Source: DATEOR01 sp035296905 (GTDB lineage: Bacteria > Actinomycetota > Thermoleophilia > Gaiellales > Gaiellaceae). From it: DNA of 64,000 nucleotides. The stretch covers positions 14,679 to 78,678 of the forward strand of contig DATHAA010000076.1 of NCBI GenBank assembly GCA_035296905.1, read 5' to 3'. Position 1 is the stretch's first letter; every line of letters starts with the position of its first letter. The notes below the pieces were generated by a model that was not told the DNA's origin, ran no database searches, and saw only the letters and a list, made by a program, of their open reading frames with translations. Positions 50,059 to 60,205 of this stretch are shown here, piece by piece. Both the position numbers and the translations under genes were made by a program.

Positions 50059-52806
50059 ATGAGCGCAGCCTCGAGCGAATTTGGCGCAACCGAGCGCCGC
50101 AGCGGGCCCGAACCGCCCGAGGAATCGCTCTCGCGCCAGGCCAAGCTCTACCTCTTCTCGGTGGCCGCACTCGCCGTCGTCGTCGCCCTCGTCCCGCTAT
50201 CGCATCTGAAGCCGGGGTCGCACGGTTGGCCGACGTTCCTCGTCCTCGCCTCGTGTGCCGCGATCGCCCAGCTCTTCGTCGTGCGGACGCCTCGGGACCA
50301 GTCGTACCACACGACGATCGTCTTCCTCATCCCGGCGGCCATGCTGCTCCCGCCGGAGCTCGTCGCCCTGATGGGCGTCGTCCAGCACATCCCCGAATGG
50401 CTGAAGGTGCGCTACCCCTGGTACATCCAGGGCTTCAACATCGCCAACTACACGCTGAACGGCTTGGCGGCGTGGGGGGCGGTGCAGGTCGTGGAGAGCT
50501 GGAACCTGAACCCAGACGTGACGTTCGCGCTCGGCGGGCTCGCAGCTTCCGTCGTCTTCGTCACGCTGAACCACGTCCTGCTCGCGACTATGCTCCATTT
50601 CGCGCGCGGCCACACGCTGCGAGAGACCGGCCTCTTCTCCGCAGAGAGCCTTTCGACCGACTTCGTCCTCGCAGCGCTCGGCGTCGCCTTCGCGGCCATC
50701 TGGACCTGGAACCCATGGCTCCTTCCGACCGCCGTCGCCCCGCTCCTCCTGATCCACCGTTCGTTGAGCGTGCCGGCCCTGCAGGAGGAGGCGCGCGTCG
50801 ATCCGAAGACTGGCCTCTTCAACGCCCGCTACTTCGCCGGAGAGCTGCGTGAGGAGCTGGCCAGGGCAGGCCGCATGGACCGGCCGATGTCGATCATCAT
50901 GGCCGACCTCGACCTCCTCAGGGACATCAACAACTCGTACGGCCATCTCGCCGGCGACGCCGTCCTCAAGGGCATCGCGGAGGTCTTCCGCAAGCAGTTG
51001 CGCCATTACGACGTTCCAGCCCGCTTCGGTGGGGAGGAGTTCGCCATTCTCTTGCCGGAAACTCCGCCGGAGCAGGCTCTCGAGATCGCGGAGCGCATCC
51101 GGCGGGCGGTTGCCGACCGGCGCTTCGAGGTGGAGACGTCGAGCGAGCCGATCCGCGCCACGATCTCCCTCGGCGTCGCGGGTTTCCCCAAGGACGGGAC
51201 CGACCCGAACGAACTCATCCACCAGGCCGACCTCGCCGTCTACCGGGCAAAGCTCCAGGGCCGAAACCGTGTCCAGGGCGCGAGCTGCGAGCCGCTGCTC
51301 CTTTCGCCGACGGAGCGCCCGGCCCGGCTTGCGGCCGTGCCCGAGGAAGGGGAGTACGCGTCGGTCGTCTCGCGTACCATCCCCGAGCAACGCGCGAGCG
51401 AACGCCGCGAACAGCACCAGCCGCGACCGCACACACCGGGCCGCCCGCATTTCCTCGCCCTCTCGCCGCCCGTAGCCGCGCTCGTCGCCCTCGTGTCGAT
51501 CGCCGGGATCGGGGCCGGCATTGCCGGAGCCCTATTCGGGACGAACGACGACCTCATCGGCCTGATCGCGATCATCATCCTCGTCGGCGGAGGGCAGGCG
51601 CTCTCCCTCGAGATGGAAGCTGGCTCGATCTCGGTCAGCGCCGTCGGCGCCCTCGCAGGAGCGGCACTTTTCGGGCCACGGGCGGCCTTGCCGCTCGCCG
51701 TCGCCACCGTCGCGGTGGAGTGGAGCTCACGCCGCGACGCCTGGTACTACGTCTGCTTCAACATCGGCGCGCTCAGCCTCGCCTCGCTCGCCGCGGCCGC
51801 CGTCTTCAGCATCGGCTCGAGCGACAGCCCCACGGGCGAGCTCGTCATTGCCGCAGCCGGCCTCGTCGCCGGCGGCGCGTACTTCGTGGTCAACACGGGC
51901 CTTCTCTCGGGCGCGATGGCGCTCGAAGGGCACGACAAGTGGAGGGGCGTCTGGAACGAGCGCTTCTCGTGGCTCTTGCCGCACTACGTCGCCTTCGGCG
52001 CGGTCGGCGGGGCAATCGCACTCGCATACTCGGCCATCGGCCTGTACGGCCTCGCCGTCTTCGTCCTACCGCTCTTCCTCATGCGCAAGACGATGGCCAC
52101 CTACCTCGGGCACACCGAGAAGTCGACCAAGAAGCTCCGGAAGGCCGCAGACACCATCCGGCAGCAGAACGTCTCACTCGAGCAGGCGAACAGGCTCCTC
52201 AAGGAGCGCTCCACGGCGGCGATGGAGAGCCTCTCGGCCACCGTCGACGCGCGGGATGCCTACACGGCCGGCCACTCGCGCCGCGTCCAACAGCTCGCCC
52301 TCGCCATCGGGCGGGAGCTGGGACTATCGCAGGCCGAGCTCGACCTGCTCGGTCACGCAGCGCTCTTCCACGACATCGGCAAGCTCGCGATCCCGGACTC
52401 GATCCTCCTGAAGCCGGCGAGCCTCACGCCGGACGAGTGGGCCCTGATGCAGCGTCACGCGGACGAAGGGGCGCGCATCATCGACCGCCTCGGCTTCCTG
52501 CAGGACGCCGTTCCGGCGATTCGCCACCACCACGAGCGCTTCGAAGGCACCGGCTATCCCGACGGCATCGCCGGCGAGGAGATCCCCCTCGGCGCCCGCA
52601 TCATCCACGTCGCCGACGCGCTCGACTCGATGCTCACCACCCGCATCTACCGCGCCGCGCGTCCCGCCGACGAGGCTCTCGAAGAGCTCCGGCGCGGGTC
52701 CGGCAGCCAGTTCTGCCCGCGCTGCGTCTCGGCGCTCGAGCGTCTGCTTCAGACGGAGGAGCCGGGCGAGACCCAGCCGCCCTCGAAGCTCATCGCCACC
52801 GCCTAA
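50059..52806 (+). CDS. Membrane GGDEF and HD-GYP protein (predicted c-di-GMP synthesis and hydrolysis)
   Basis: 915 residues. The first membrane block (about residues 30-235) precedes a GGDEF domain (DPKTGLFNARYFAGEL; active site RFGGEEFAILLP near residue 323) with an inhibitory-site RHYD five residues ahead, so it should make c-di-GMP with product inhibition. A second membrane block (about 475-680), a short helix, and an HD-GYP domain follow: GHSRRVQQLALAIGRELGLS, HDIGKLAIPDSILLKP, HHHERFEGTGYPDGIAGEEIPLGARI, HVADALDSM. This domain should hydrolyse c-di-GMP. Having two membrane blocks, one ahead of each catalytic domain, is unusual. It follows a leader ORF and the subtilase pair. Confidence 0.9.
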   Translation: MSAASSEFGATERRSGPEPPEESLSRQAKLYLFSVAALAVVVALVPLSHLKPGSHGWPTFLVLASCAAIAQLFVVRTPRDQSYHTTIVFLIPAAMLLPPELVALMGVVQHIPEWLKVRYPWYIQGFNIANYTLNGLAAWGAVQVVESWNLNPDVTFALGGLAASVVFVTLNHVLLATMLHFARGHTLRETGLFSAESLSTDFVLAALGVAFAAIWTWNPWLLPTAVAPLLLIHRSLSVPALQEEARVDPKTGLFNARYFAGELREELARAGRMDRPMSIIMADLDLLRDINNSYGHLAGDAVLKGIAEVFRKQLRHYDVPARFGGEEFAILLPETPPEQALEIAERIRRAVADRRFEVETSSEPIRATISLGVAGFPKDGTDPNELIHQADLAVYRAKLQGRNRVQGASCEPLLLSPTERPARLAAVPEEGEYASVVSRTIPEQRASERREQHQPRPHTPGRPHFLALSPPVAALVALVSIAGIGAGIAGALFGTNDDLIGLIAIIILVGGGQALSLEMEAGSISVSAVGALAGAALFGPRAALPLAVATVAVEWSSRRDAWYYVCFNIGALSLASLAAAAVFSIGSSDSPTGELVIAAAGLVAGGAYFVVNTGLLSGAMALEGHDKWRGVWNERFSWLLPHYVAFGAVGGAIALAYSAIGLYGLAVFVLPLFLMRKTMATYLGHTEKSTKKLRKAADTIRQQNVSLEQANRLLKERSTAAMESLSATVDARDAYTAGHSRRVQQLALAIGRELGLSQAELDLLGHAALFHDIGKLAIPDSILLKPASLTPDEWALMQRHADEGARIIDRLGFLQDAVPAIRHHHERFEGTGYPDGIAGEEIPLGARIIHVADALDSMLTTRIYRAARPADEALEELRRGSGSQFCPRCVSALERLLQTEEPGETQPPSKLIATA

Positions 52807-52853
52807 GCCTCTTGCGGGCCGTCTAGCCTGCTCTATCCTTTTCGGCGACCGCC

Positions 52854-53432
52854 ATGGCCCGGTCGCAGCGTTACACCGACGAGATGCTCCTCGAAGAGCT
52901 CCGGGGCTCCGCGATGCGCCTGGGGCGCTCGCCGACGATGCGCGAGTTTTCGCTCGACTCCCGGGCAAAGCCACATCCACAGACCATCGTGGGCCGCTTC
53001 GGCAGCTGGAACCAGGCGAAGAGGCGGGCTGGCCTCGTCGCACGGCGGTTCGCGACGCGCGACGAGCTGCTCCTCCAGCTCCGGAAGCTCGGCGCCGAGC
53101 TGGGGAGGACGCCGACGGGCGTCGACCTCGAGCGGAGGCGAAGCTCGATGCCGTCGAAGTCCCTCTACTGGAAGACGTTCGGTTCGTTCCGCTCAGCACT
53201 CCGCGCGGCCGGCTTCGACGTTCCCAGGACGAAGGAGCGCTCCGAGCGCGCGGTGGAGGAGGGCGTTCGCCTCGCGAAGAGGCTCGGCCGCCTGCCGACA
53301 TTCGAGGACTGGGCCCGGGAGCGATCCCGGAACTCGCGGCTCCCGAGCGAATGGCAGGTCTACCGGCTCTTCGGCGGGCGCAAAGGCGCCTGGGCGGCGT
53401 TCCTCCGGAAAGTGGAGCGGAGCGCTTCCTAG
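52854..53432 (+). CDS. Protein made of three homing-endonuclease-associated (HNH) repeats
   Basis: 192 residues in three tandem copies of a roughly 55-residue repeat. Each has a helix with LxxLxxxAxxLGRxPT and a second part such as TIVGRFGSWNQAKRRAGL, SLYWKTFGSFRSALRAAGF or YRLFGGRKGAWAAFL. This matches the HNH-associated repeat found as DNA-contact arms of homing endonucleases, but no nuclease domain is present. The product is basic and may be a small DNA-binding protein. A TATCCT box lies at 52834-52839. The stop overlaps the convergent amidotransferase stop by four bases (CTAG). Confidence 0.78.
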   Translation: MARSQRYTDEMLLEELRGSAMRLGRSPTMREFSLDSRAKPHPQTIVGRFGSWNQAKRRAGLVARRFATRDELLLQLRKLGAELGRTPTGVDLERRRSSMPSKSLYWKTFGSFRSALRAAGFDVPRTKERSERAVEEGVRLAKRLGRLPTFEDWARERSRNSRLPSEWQVYRLFGGRKGAWAAFLRKVERSAS

Positions 53433-54241
53433 CGGGCAGCCGCGCGGGCCGCGGCCGGCGCAGCCAGCGAAGCCAGGAGCGCGAGGCAGGAACGGTGCTC
53501 CTCCGGCGCGCGAACCGCGGGGAGGAGTTTCTCGGTGAAGGCCAGGTCCGGCCGGAAGGACTCGCTCAGGGCGATCTTGCCGCCGTTCACGGTGAGAAGC
53601 GTGCCCTCGGTGACCTCGCGGCTGACGAGCGAAACCCCGGCATAGCTCTCGACGAGCTCAAGCGCGGCCTTCGTGGACGCGAAGAAGAGCTCCTTGCGCC
53701 CCTCGCCGATCCAAAGCGGCCTGCCCATCCCGCGGGCGAGGTAGACGACCTCGGGCTCGCGCTCGTCCATCCAGGCGCTCGCCATCGAGCCGTACAGCTT
53801 GTCGAGGGCCTGCGCCGAACTCCGCTCGAGCTCCATGAGCGCGAAGATCGCCTCGGAGTCGACCGTCATTCCCGGCTCGGCGCGCTCGAAGCCGTATTCC
53901 GCGAAGATCTCCTCGTCGTTGCGAATGATCCCGTTGTGGATCCCGACCACCGACCCGTGACGGATCGGATGGTTGTTGGCCTCGAGACTGGGATGGCCCT
54001 TCGTGTAGTCGCGGACGTGAACGAGGGCGTGCCGCGCCTTGGACGGCACCCTGATCGAGTCGAGGAGGCCGCTCGCACCCGAGCGCTCCTTGTGGATCGC
54101 GAGCGCGACGTCGAGCCCGCGGTAGCAGTAGCCGGCGGCGTCGGATCCCCGTTCGGAGATCGCAGCCATGAGGATCTGGGTAGCGAGGGTGGGGTCGACC
54201 CGACTCGAGTCACTGAGGCTATATCCGGCGATCCCACACAA
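53429..54241 (-). CDS. Class II glutamine amidotransferase domain protein
   Basis: 270 residues, a stand-alone Ntn-type glutaminase domain like those of GlmS and PurF. The nucleophile is Cys2 in MCGIAGYSL, followed by ISERGSDAAGY, HALVHVRDYTKGHPSLEANNHPI and GSVVGIHNGIIRNDEEIF with the conserved asparagine/glycine loop, and SEAIFALMEL. There is no isomerase or phosphoribosyltransferase domain, so the ammonia acceptor is unknown. TTG 54241 gives the exposed cysteine after Met removal. TATAGT (complement of 54253-54258) lies 11 bases upstream. Confidence 0.85.
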   Translation of the reverse strand: MCGIAGYSLSDSSRVDPTLATQILMAAISERGSDAAGYCYRGLDVALAIHKERSGASGLLDSIRVPSKARHALVHVRDYTKGHPSLEANNHPIRHGSVVGIHNGIIRNDEEIFAEYGFERAEPGMTVDSEAIFALMELERSSAQALDKLYGSMASAWMDEREPEVVYLARGMGRPLWIGEGRKELFFASTKAALELVESYAGVSLVSREVTEGTLLTVNGGKIALSESFRPDLAFTEKLLPAVRAPEEHRSCLALLASLAAPAAARAAAR

Positions 54242-54345
54242 GACGAATGACCACTATAGCCATCGGCCCGGCCTGCTCGGAGCACCATCCCTCGTATCGG
54301 TTACACGCCTCAAGGGGCCATTGCTTCAGGCCGATAGACGGCTCG

Positions 54346-55332
54346 ATGGGACAGCGTCCAGTCTCCAAGTTGCCGCAGCCAGAGCCCGAGCCCGAGGCTC
54401 TCGATACCGACGAGACGAAGCTTGAGCTCGTCGCGGACCCGGGTGCGCTCGACGCTCCGGTCGACGAAGACGAGCAGGAAGAGGCCCGTGAGAAGCTCGT
54501 TCCCGGGGCCACGCAGGATCCGCTCAAGCTCTACGTCCGCCAGATCGGCGACGGCCCGCTCCTGACCGCCCGGGAGGAGCGCGAGCTCGCGCGCCGCAAG
54601 GACGAGGGCGACGAGGAGGCCAAGAAGAAGCTCATCGAGTCGAATCTGCGCCTCGTCATGTCCATCACGCGGAACTACGTGAACTCGGGCGTCCCGCTGC
54701 TCGACCTGATCCAGGAGGGCAACCTCGGCCTCATCAGGGCGGTGGAGAAGTTCGACTACAAGATGGGCTACAAGCTCTCCACGTACGCAACATGGTGGAT
54801 CCGCCAGGCCGTCACGCGTGCGATCGCCGACCAGGGGCGGACGATCCGCCTGCCCGTCCACGTCGTCGACCAGGTGCGCCGTGTCATGCGCGCCCGCCGC
54901 GTCCTCACCCAGAAGCTGAACCGCGACCCGCTCCCGCACGAGATCGCCAAGGAGAGCGGCTTCGAAGTCAAGCGCGTCAACGAGCTCCTCGATCTCGTCG
55001 AGGACCCGGTCAGCCTCGAGACACCCGTCGGTGACGGCGACTCTATTTACGGCGACATGCTCGAAGACGTCAACGCCGAGCAGCCGGACATGGCCCTCGC
55101 CGAGCTTCTGCGCGCGGTCGAGCTCGAGATCGCCCTGGAGAAGCTCTCCGACCGCATGCGACACGTGCTCGAGCTCCGCTTCGGCCTCGCGGGCGCGACG
55201 CCGAAGACCCTCGAGGAAGTCGGCACCGAGCTCGGAGTCACGCGCGAGCGCGTCCGCCAGCTCGAGTCCCGCGCGCTCCGCGAGCTCCAGGCCGCGGCGC
55301 CGGACCTTCGCTTCTACCTCCGCGCCGAGTAA
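54346..55332 (+). CDS. RNA polymerase sigma-70 factor, RpoD/SigA-like (copy 1)
   Basis: 328 residues. An acidic N-terminal extension precedes region 1.2 (DPLKLYVRQIGDGPLLTAREERELARR), region 2 (ESNLRLVMSITRNYVNSGVPLLDLIQEGNLGLIRAVEKFDYKMGYKLSTYATWWIRQAVTRAIADQGRTIRLPVH), region 3 and region 4 (RMRHVLELRFGL and TLEEVGTELGVTRERVRQLESRALRELQ). It recognises -35/-10 promoters. An N-terminal extension to TTG or ATG codons upstream, from 54247, is possible; ATG 54346 is preferred for sequence character. It may be the primary or a primary-like sigma; another lies 0.7 kb away on the other strand. Confidence 0.92.
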   Translation: MGQRPVSKLPQPEPEPEALDTDETKLELVADPGALDAPVDEDEQEEAREKLVPGATQDPLKLYVRQIGDGPLLTAREERELARRKDEGDEEAKKKLIESNLRLVMSITRNYVNSGVPLLDLIQEGNLGLIRAVEKFDYKMGYKLSTYATWWIRQAVTRAIADQGRTIRLPVHVVDQVRRVMRARRVLTQKLNRDPLPHEIAKESGFEVKRVNELLDLVEDPVSLETPVGDGDSIYGDMLEDVNAEQPDMALAELLRAVELEIALEKLSDRMRHVLELRFGLAGATPKTLEEVGTELGVTRERVRQLESRALRELQAAAPDLRFYLRAE

Positions 55333-55345
55333 GCGCGGCGGCGGG

Positions 55346-55351
55346 TAGCGT
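55346..55351 (+). promoter_or_regulatory. -10 element for a leaderless PHP phosphatase transcript
   Basis: TAGCGT ends exactly 7 bases before ATG 55359, in the 26-base gap after the sigma factor gene. Confidence 0.5.
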
Positions 55352-56045
55352 CCCGGGCATGTTCTGGGACGTCCACTCCCACGTGGTCCCGTCCGGTGAC
55401 GACGGTGCCCAGAGCCTCGAGGAGGGGATCGCCCTCTGCCGGACGGCGAGCGAGAGCGGCACGAGCGTCCTCTTCGCCACGCCGCACGTCTGGCCGAGTC
55501 TGACGCTCACCGAGGACCGGGAGGAACAGGTGCGCGAGGCTCACGCCGAGCTCGCCGAGGAGGCATCGTCGTTCGGCCTCGACCTCCGGCTCGGCTTCGA
55601 GCTCACCCCGGCTCCGGAGCTCCTCGACGACGATCTACGCCGCTATCGGCTCGGCGGCCTCCCGTCCGTCCTCATGGAACTCCCGTTCCACGGCTCTCTC
55701 CGGCTTGCTGAGGCCCTCGGAGAGCGAATCCAGGGTTCGGGATTGGTACCCGTCATCGCGCATCCTGAGCGCTCTGAGGCCGTCGGCGCCGATCCGGGCC
55801 TCGCGGCGGGCCTGCGGGAGCGCGGCTGGCTCCTACAGATGAACGCGACCAGCGTCCTCGGCTACCACGGAGCGGCTATCGAGCTGACGGCCTGGCGACT
55901 CGTCGGGGAAGGCCTCGTCGACCTCTTCGGCTCGGACGGGCACCGAACGGCACGGCCGGCGACGCTCGACGACGCGTACCGGCTCGTGGAGACGCGGATG
56001 GGGGAGGGGGCCCGGAGCCTCTTCGACGGGAGCGCGCTCGCCGGG

Positions 56046-57107
<1,062 letters not shown>

Positions 57108-57165
57108 TCAGTCGAATGCGCCCGGATTTCGCCCTGCCAGTCGCATCCGGACGCGCTGCCGCCTA

Positions 57166-57193
57166 ACCCTACCAACCTCAATTCGAAAGTAAA
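57166..57193 (-). promoter_or_regulatory. Candidate -35/-10 promoter of the second sigma gene
   Basis: On the minus strand TTTACT (complement of 57188-57193) and TAGGGT (complement of 57166-57171) are separated by 16 bases, about 58 bases upstream of the ATG. This is the best-formed two-box promoter in the left three-quarters of the window. Confidence 0.5.
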
Positions 57194-57287
57194 CATCTCG
57201 CGAAGGTACCGCCTGGTGGTAATTCGCAAAATCCGCCCTATTGTGCGACTGAAGCTCGCCTTTTGCGGCGAAGCGAGGGGAGCCGCG

Positions 57288-58063
57288 ATGACCTGCGCAG
57301 ACGAAAGCGCAACCTGGACGAGCGCGGCCGCGCTCGGCTTGGCCGCGCTCTTTCCTCGCGCTCGGGATCTTCCTCTTCTGGCGCTGGCGGCGCGCCGCCG
57401 CCCGCGAGATCGCCGCGGTTCAGGAGTCGACAGCGCGGACCGAGCGGCTGGTCGGTGAGATCCGGGCCGCGCTCGCGGACGCGCAGGAGGAAGGCCGCCG
57501 TGTCGCTCTTCTCGGCGAGCTCGGGACAACGCTCGACCTCGACCTGCACTAGGGAGATCCCTCAGCGGCGGGCTGGCCGTTCCTCTCCACGGCGAGAGCG
57601 AGGAGCGGATCGGGACCCTGGCGATCTTCTGGCGCCGTGCCGAACAACGCGCGCTATTTCGAATAGCGCCTGCGCCGGGAGATCGCCCGGGCGCGGCGCT
57701 ACGACCGGCGCCTCGGCCTCCTGGTCTTCGACCTGGGAGCAGGGGGGAGGGTCCACCCTCGTCGCCGCCGGCGAGCGGATCCGCACAGCCGTGCGCGCAA
57801 CCGACATCGCGAGCCATCGAGACGAAGGGCGCTTCGCGATCATCCTGCCCGAGGTCGCGGAGGCGGATGCCGAGCGCCTCCACCGCCGCCTCCAGTTCGC
57901 GCTCGGCGGCCGGGTCGATTCCGGCGCCGACGGCGTGCGTATCCACGCAGGGCTCGTGGAGCTCCGGGCTGAGGATGACGCGACCGTCTTCCGCGAGCGA
58001 GCCGAGGCCGCCCTCGAGCGGGCGAAGCAGGCGGCGGCCGACCGTCTATCGGCCGCGCAGTAG
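57288..58063 (+). pseudogene. Decayed diguanylate cyclase (membrane, GAF-like and GGDEF remnants)
   Basis: Recognisable pieces in changing frames: from ATG 57288 a hydrophobic segment, then a frameshift near 57355 into GIFLFWRWRRAAAREIAAVQ and ELGTTLDLDLH, closed by TAG. Next comes a GAF-like piece (AVPLHGESEERIGTLAIFWRR), then NARYFE-stop-RLRREIARARRYDRRLGLLVFDL, where TAG replaces a probable GAG, then a further shift. The final stretch AGERIRTAVRATDIASHRDEGRFAIILPEVAEADAERLHRRLQ has lost the GGDEF motif. Two stops, at least two shifts and a deleted middle show it is dead. The 3' end overlaps the response regulator gene. Confidence 0.8.
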
Positions 58064-58690
58064 CTCGACGGCCGCTTCGCGGGTGGGCACGCGAAGCTTC
58101 TTCAGGATCGAGGAGACGTGCGTGCGCACGGTCACCTCGGCGATGAACAGCCTCGAGGCGATCTCGGCGGTCGAGAGCCCTTCGGCCAAAAGCTCGAGGA
58201 TCTCCCATTCGCGCTGGCGAAGCTGCACGCCGGGGCGCTCGGCGAGAAGCACTTTCCTCCGCCGCCCACGCTCGCGGAACTCCTCGATCAGCTTGGTGAC
58301 GAGGGCGCGGGGGAGAGGCGCCTCCCCGGCGAGCACGCCGCGGAGATCGGCGGGGAGCTGCCGGCGGTCGATGTCCTTGAGGAGATAGCCCGCGGCGCCG
58401 GCGCGCAGCGCGTCGAAGAGGTCGGCGTCGTCGCGGGAAACGGTGAGCATGACGATCGCGGTCTCCGGCAGCCGCTCCGAGATGGCCCCGGCCGCAGCGA
58501 TCCCGCCACCCGGCATGTTGATGTCCAGGAGGCAGACCGCCGGCTGCTCCTCGAGCGCGAGCTCGACCGCAGCATCCGCACTCGCCGCCTCGCCGCAGAC
58601 CTGGAAGCCGTCCTCCTCGAGCACCGCCCGGATCCCCGCCCGGGTCGGCGCGTGGTCGTCGGCGATGACGATGCGGATCCGCTCGCTCAC
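58046..58690 (-). CDS. NarL/FixJ-family response regulator
   Basis: 214 residues. The receiver domain carries the acidic pair in IVIADDHAPTRAGIRAVLEEDGF, the phosphoacceptor aspartate in CLLDINMPGGG, the Thr in MLTVSRDDADLFDALRAGAAGYLLKD, and a LuxR-type helix-turn-helix (LRQREWEILELLAEGLSTAEIASRLFIAEVTVRTHVSSILKKL). Partner of the overlapping kinase gene (GTGA overlap). Its targets are unknown. Confidence 0.92.
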   Translation of the reverse strand: MSERIRIVIADDHAPTRAGIRAVLEEDGFQVCGEAASADAAVELALEEQPAVCLLDINMPGGGIAAAGAISERLPETAIVMLTVSRDDADLFDALRAGAAGYLLKDIDRRQLPADLRGVLAGEAPLPRALVTKLIEEFRERGRRRKVLLAERPGVQLRQREWEILELLAEGLSTAEIASRLFIAEVTVRTHVSSILKKLRVPTREAAVELLRGR

Positions 58691-60042
58691 GGCAGGCGCA
58701 CCTCGATGCGGGTGCCCTCGCCGGCCCCGGAGGAGAGCTTGAAGCGGCCGCCGAGCGCCTCGGTGCGCTCGCGCATGCTGACGAGGCCGAACCCGCCCAC
58801 GCGCGTGCGCCGAGGGTTGAAGCCGGAGCCGTCGTCCACGATGCGGAGGAGGGTGCCGTTCCCGTTCGAGAGCTCGACGGAGACGTTCTCGGCGCCCCCG
58901 TGGCGGCCTGCATTCGTGATCGCCTCGCGGACGATGCGGATGAGCGCCTCGCGCGCGTCGGGTGAGACCCGGGCACCCCTGCCGACGTCGATCCGCAGCT
59001 GGACGCCGACCCGCCCGGCCACTTCCTCGGCGGCCTGGACCAGGGCGACCTCGAGCGGCTCGTCCACAGGTCTGGTGAGCGCGGCGATCGCGCGTCTGGA
59101 CTCGTCGAGTGCGCGCTCGGCCGCAGCGGCAAGAGTCCCGCTCGACTCGGCCACGATGTACGCGAGCTCCTGGGCGACGCCGTCGTGCAACTCCCGCGCG
59201 ATGCGGCGCCGCTCCTCGAGAACGGCCATGGACGCGAGCCGGCGCCAGTAGCTTCCGATCTCCCGGGCCGCGCCGGCCAGCAGGAGGAGACAGAAGCCGA
59301 GTCGCAGGAAGTCTCCTGTGAAGACCCAGTCGGAATAGAGCGACGGGAAGAGGAAGTAGTTGAAGCGCGCGAAGGCCGAAAGGGCGGCGCCTGCTGCGAA
59401 CCAGCGCATGAGCTCGTCGTTGTCCCGCTCGCCGCGCTGGATGAAGCCGAGCGCCGCGGCGATGAAGAGGAGGACACCGACGATCTGCGTGCCGAGCAGG
59501 AAGTGGTGGCCGAGGAGGATCGGCCGGTGCGTCGCGTCCGGAGAAAGCGCAAGCGGGATCTCGGGGTCGATGCCGTCTGCGAAGAGGCCGACGACGGACG
59601 CCGTTGCGATCAGGGCCCCTACGCAGCAGAGGGCGGCGATGACGGTTGCCCGGCGCGGCGAGGAGACGCGCGTCGCGGGCGCGAAGGCCGCCAGGGCGAG
59701 CGTCAGGGCACCGAGGACCGCACCGCCGACGGAAGCCCACACGCTGAAGTTCCGAGCCCCTTCGGCCGGAACCGTGTGCGGGACCGCCGAGAAGACGAGG
59801 CTCGTCGAGGCGATCAGGGCGAGGGCGGAGGCAAGCATGAGGTCGTCGAGGCGCTTGCGCTCGCGAAAACGGCCGTAGACGAGGTACGCGACCAGGAAGG
59901 AGATGAGCGCCGTCGCCGTGTCGAGGGCGATGTGGAGCTGCGGGCTCGAGTACGCGAGTGAGAAGCCCGGGACGAGGCTCGTGGTCGCCGTCAGCGCGGC
60001 CGCGGCCCCCGCGAAGGCCAGAGTGAAGAGCCGGAAGCGCAT
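58687..60042 (-). CDS. Membrane sensor histidine kinase (NarX/LiaS-type, HisKA_3)
   Basis: 451 residues. Seven to eight hydrophobic segments in the first 260 residues form a membrane-embedded sensor with no large outside loop. The dimerisation/phosphoacceptor helix is EERRRIARELHDGVAQELAYI with the His, and the HATPase_c domain contains REAITNAGRHGGAENV, RIVDDGSGFNPRR and GGFGLVSMRERTEALGG. It phosphorylates the response regulator encoded next. ATG 60042. A stretch similar to the right-end repeats (GCGGAAGGGC) lies upstream on the minus strand at about 60063-60078, but without a matching -10. Confidence 0.93.
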   Translation of the reverse strand: MRFRLFTLAFAGAAAALTATTSLVPGFSLAYSSPQLHIALDTATALISFLVAYLVYGRFRERKRLDDLMLASALALIASTSLVFSAVPHTVPAEGARNFSVWASVGGAVLGALTLALAAFAPATRVSSPRRATVIAALCCVGALIATASVVGLFADGIDPEIPLALSPDATHRPILLGHHFLLGTQIVGVLLFIAAALGFIQRGERDNDELMRWFAAGAALSAFARFNYFLFPSLYSDWVFTGDFLRLGFCLLLLAGAAREIGSYWRRLASMAVLEERRRIARELHDGVAQELAYIVAESSGTLAAAAERALDESRRAIAALTRPVDEPLEVALVQAAEEVAGRVGVQLRIDVGRGARVSPDAREALIRIVREAITNAGRHGGAENVSVELSNGNGTLLRIVDDGSGFNPRRTRVGGFGLVSMRERTEALGGRFKLSSGAGEGTRIEVRLP

Positions 60043-60145
60043 TCCGAGGAGGAAATCGGCAATCCGAGCCCTTCCGCTTAGCCGTTTACGAAGATCAACG
60101 CAAGCGCGGCGCGGAAAGTCCGATACTGAGAGGGACGAGACGACG

Positions 60146-60205
60146 GAGCCGGGGCAGGCTCAACGGCACAGGGCGTGACCGAATTCCTCCTTACAGCCCC
60201 GGCTC
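60146..60205 (+). other. Intergenic stem-loop with perfect 10-bp stem, unassigned
   Basis: GAGCCGGGGC (60146-60155) and its exact complement (60196-60205) enclose 40 bases. The stretch 60043-60200 before it has no convincing gene. It could be an attenuator, a small RNA or a terminator; there is no T-run. Not matched to a known RNA family. Confidence 0.4.

Noticed and set aside
49977..50852. Alternative long frame over the start of the GGDEF/HD-GYP gene
   Set aside because: It is out of frame with clear membrane and GGDEF sequence, and its translation is Arg/Ala/Pro-rich.
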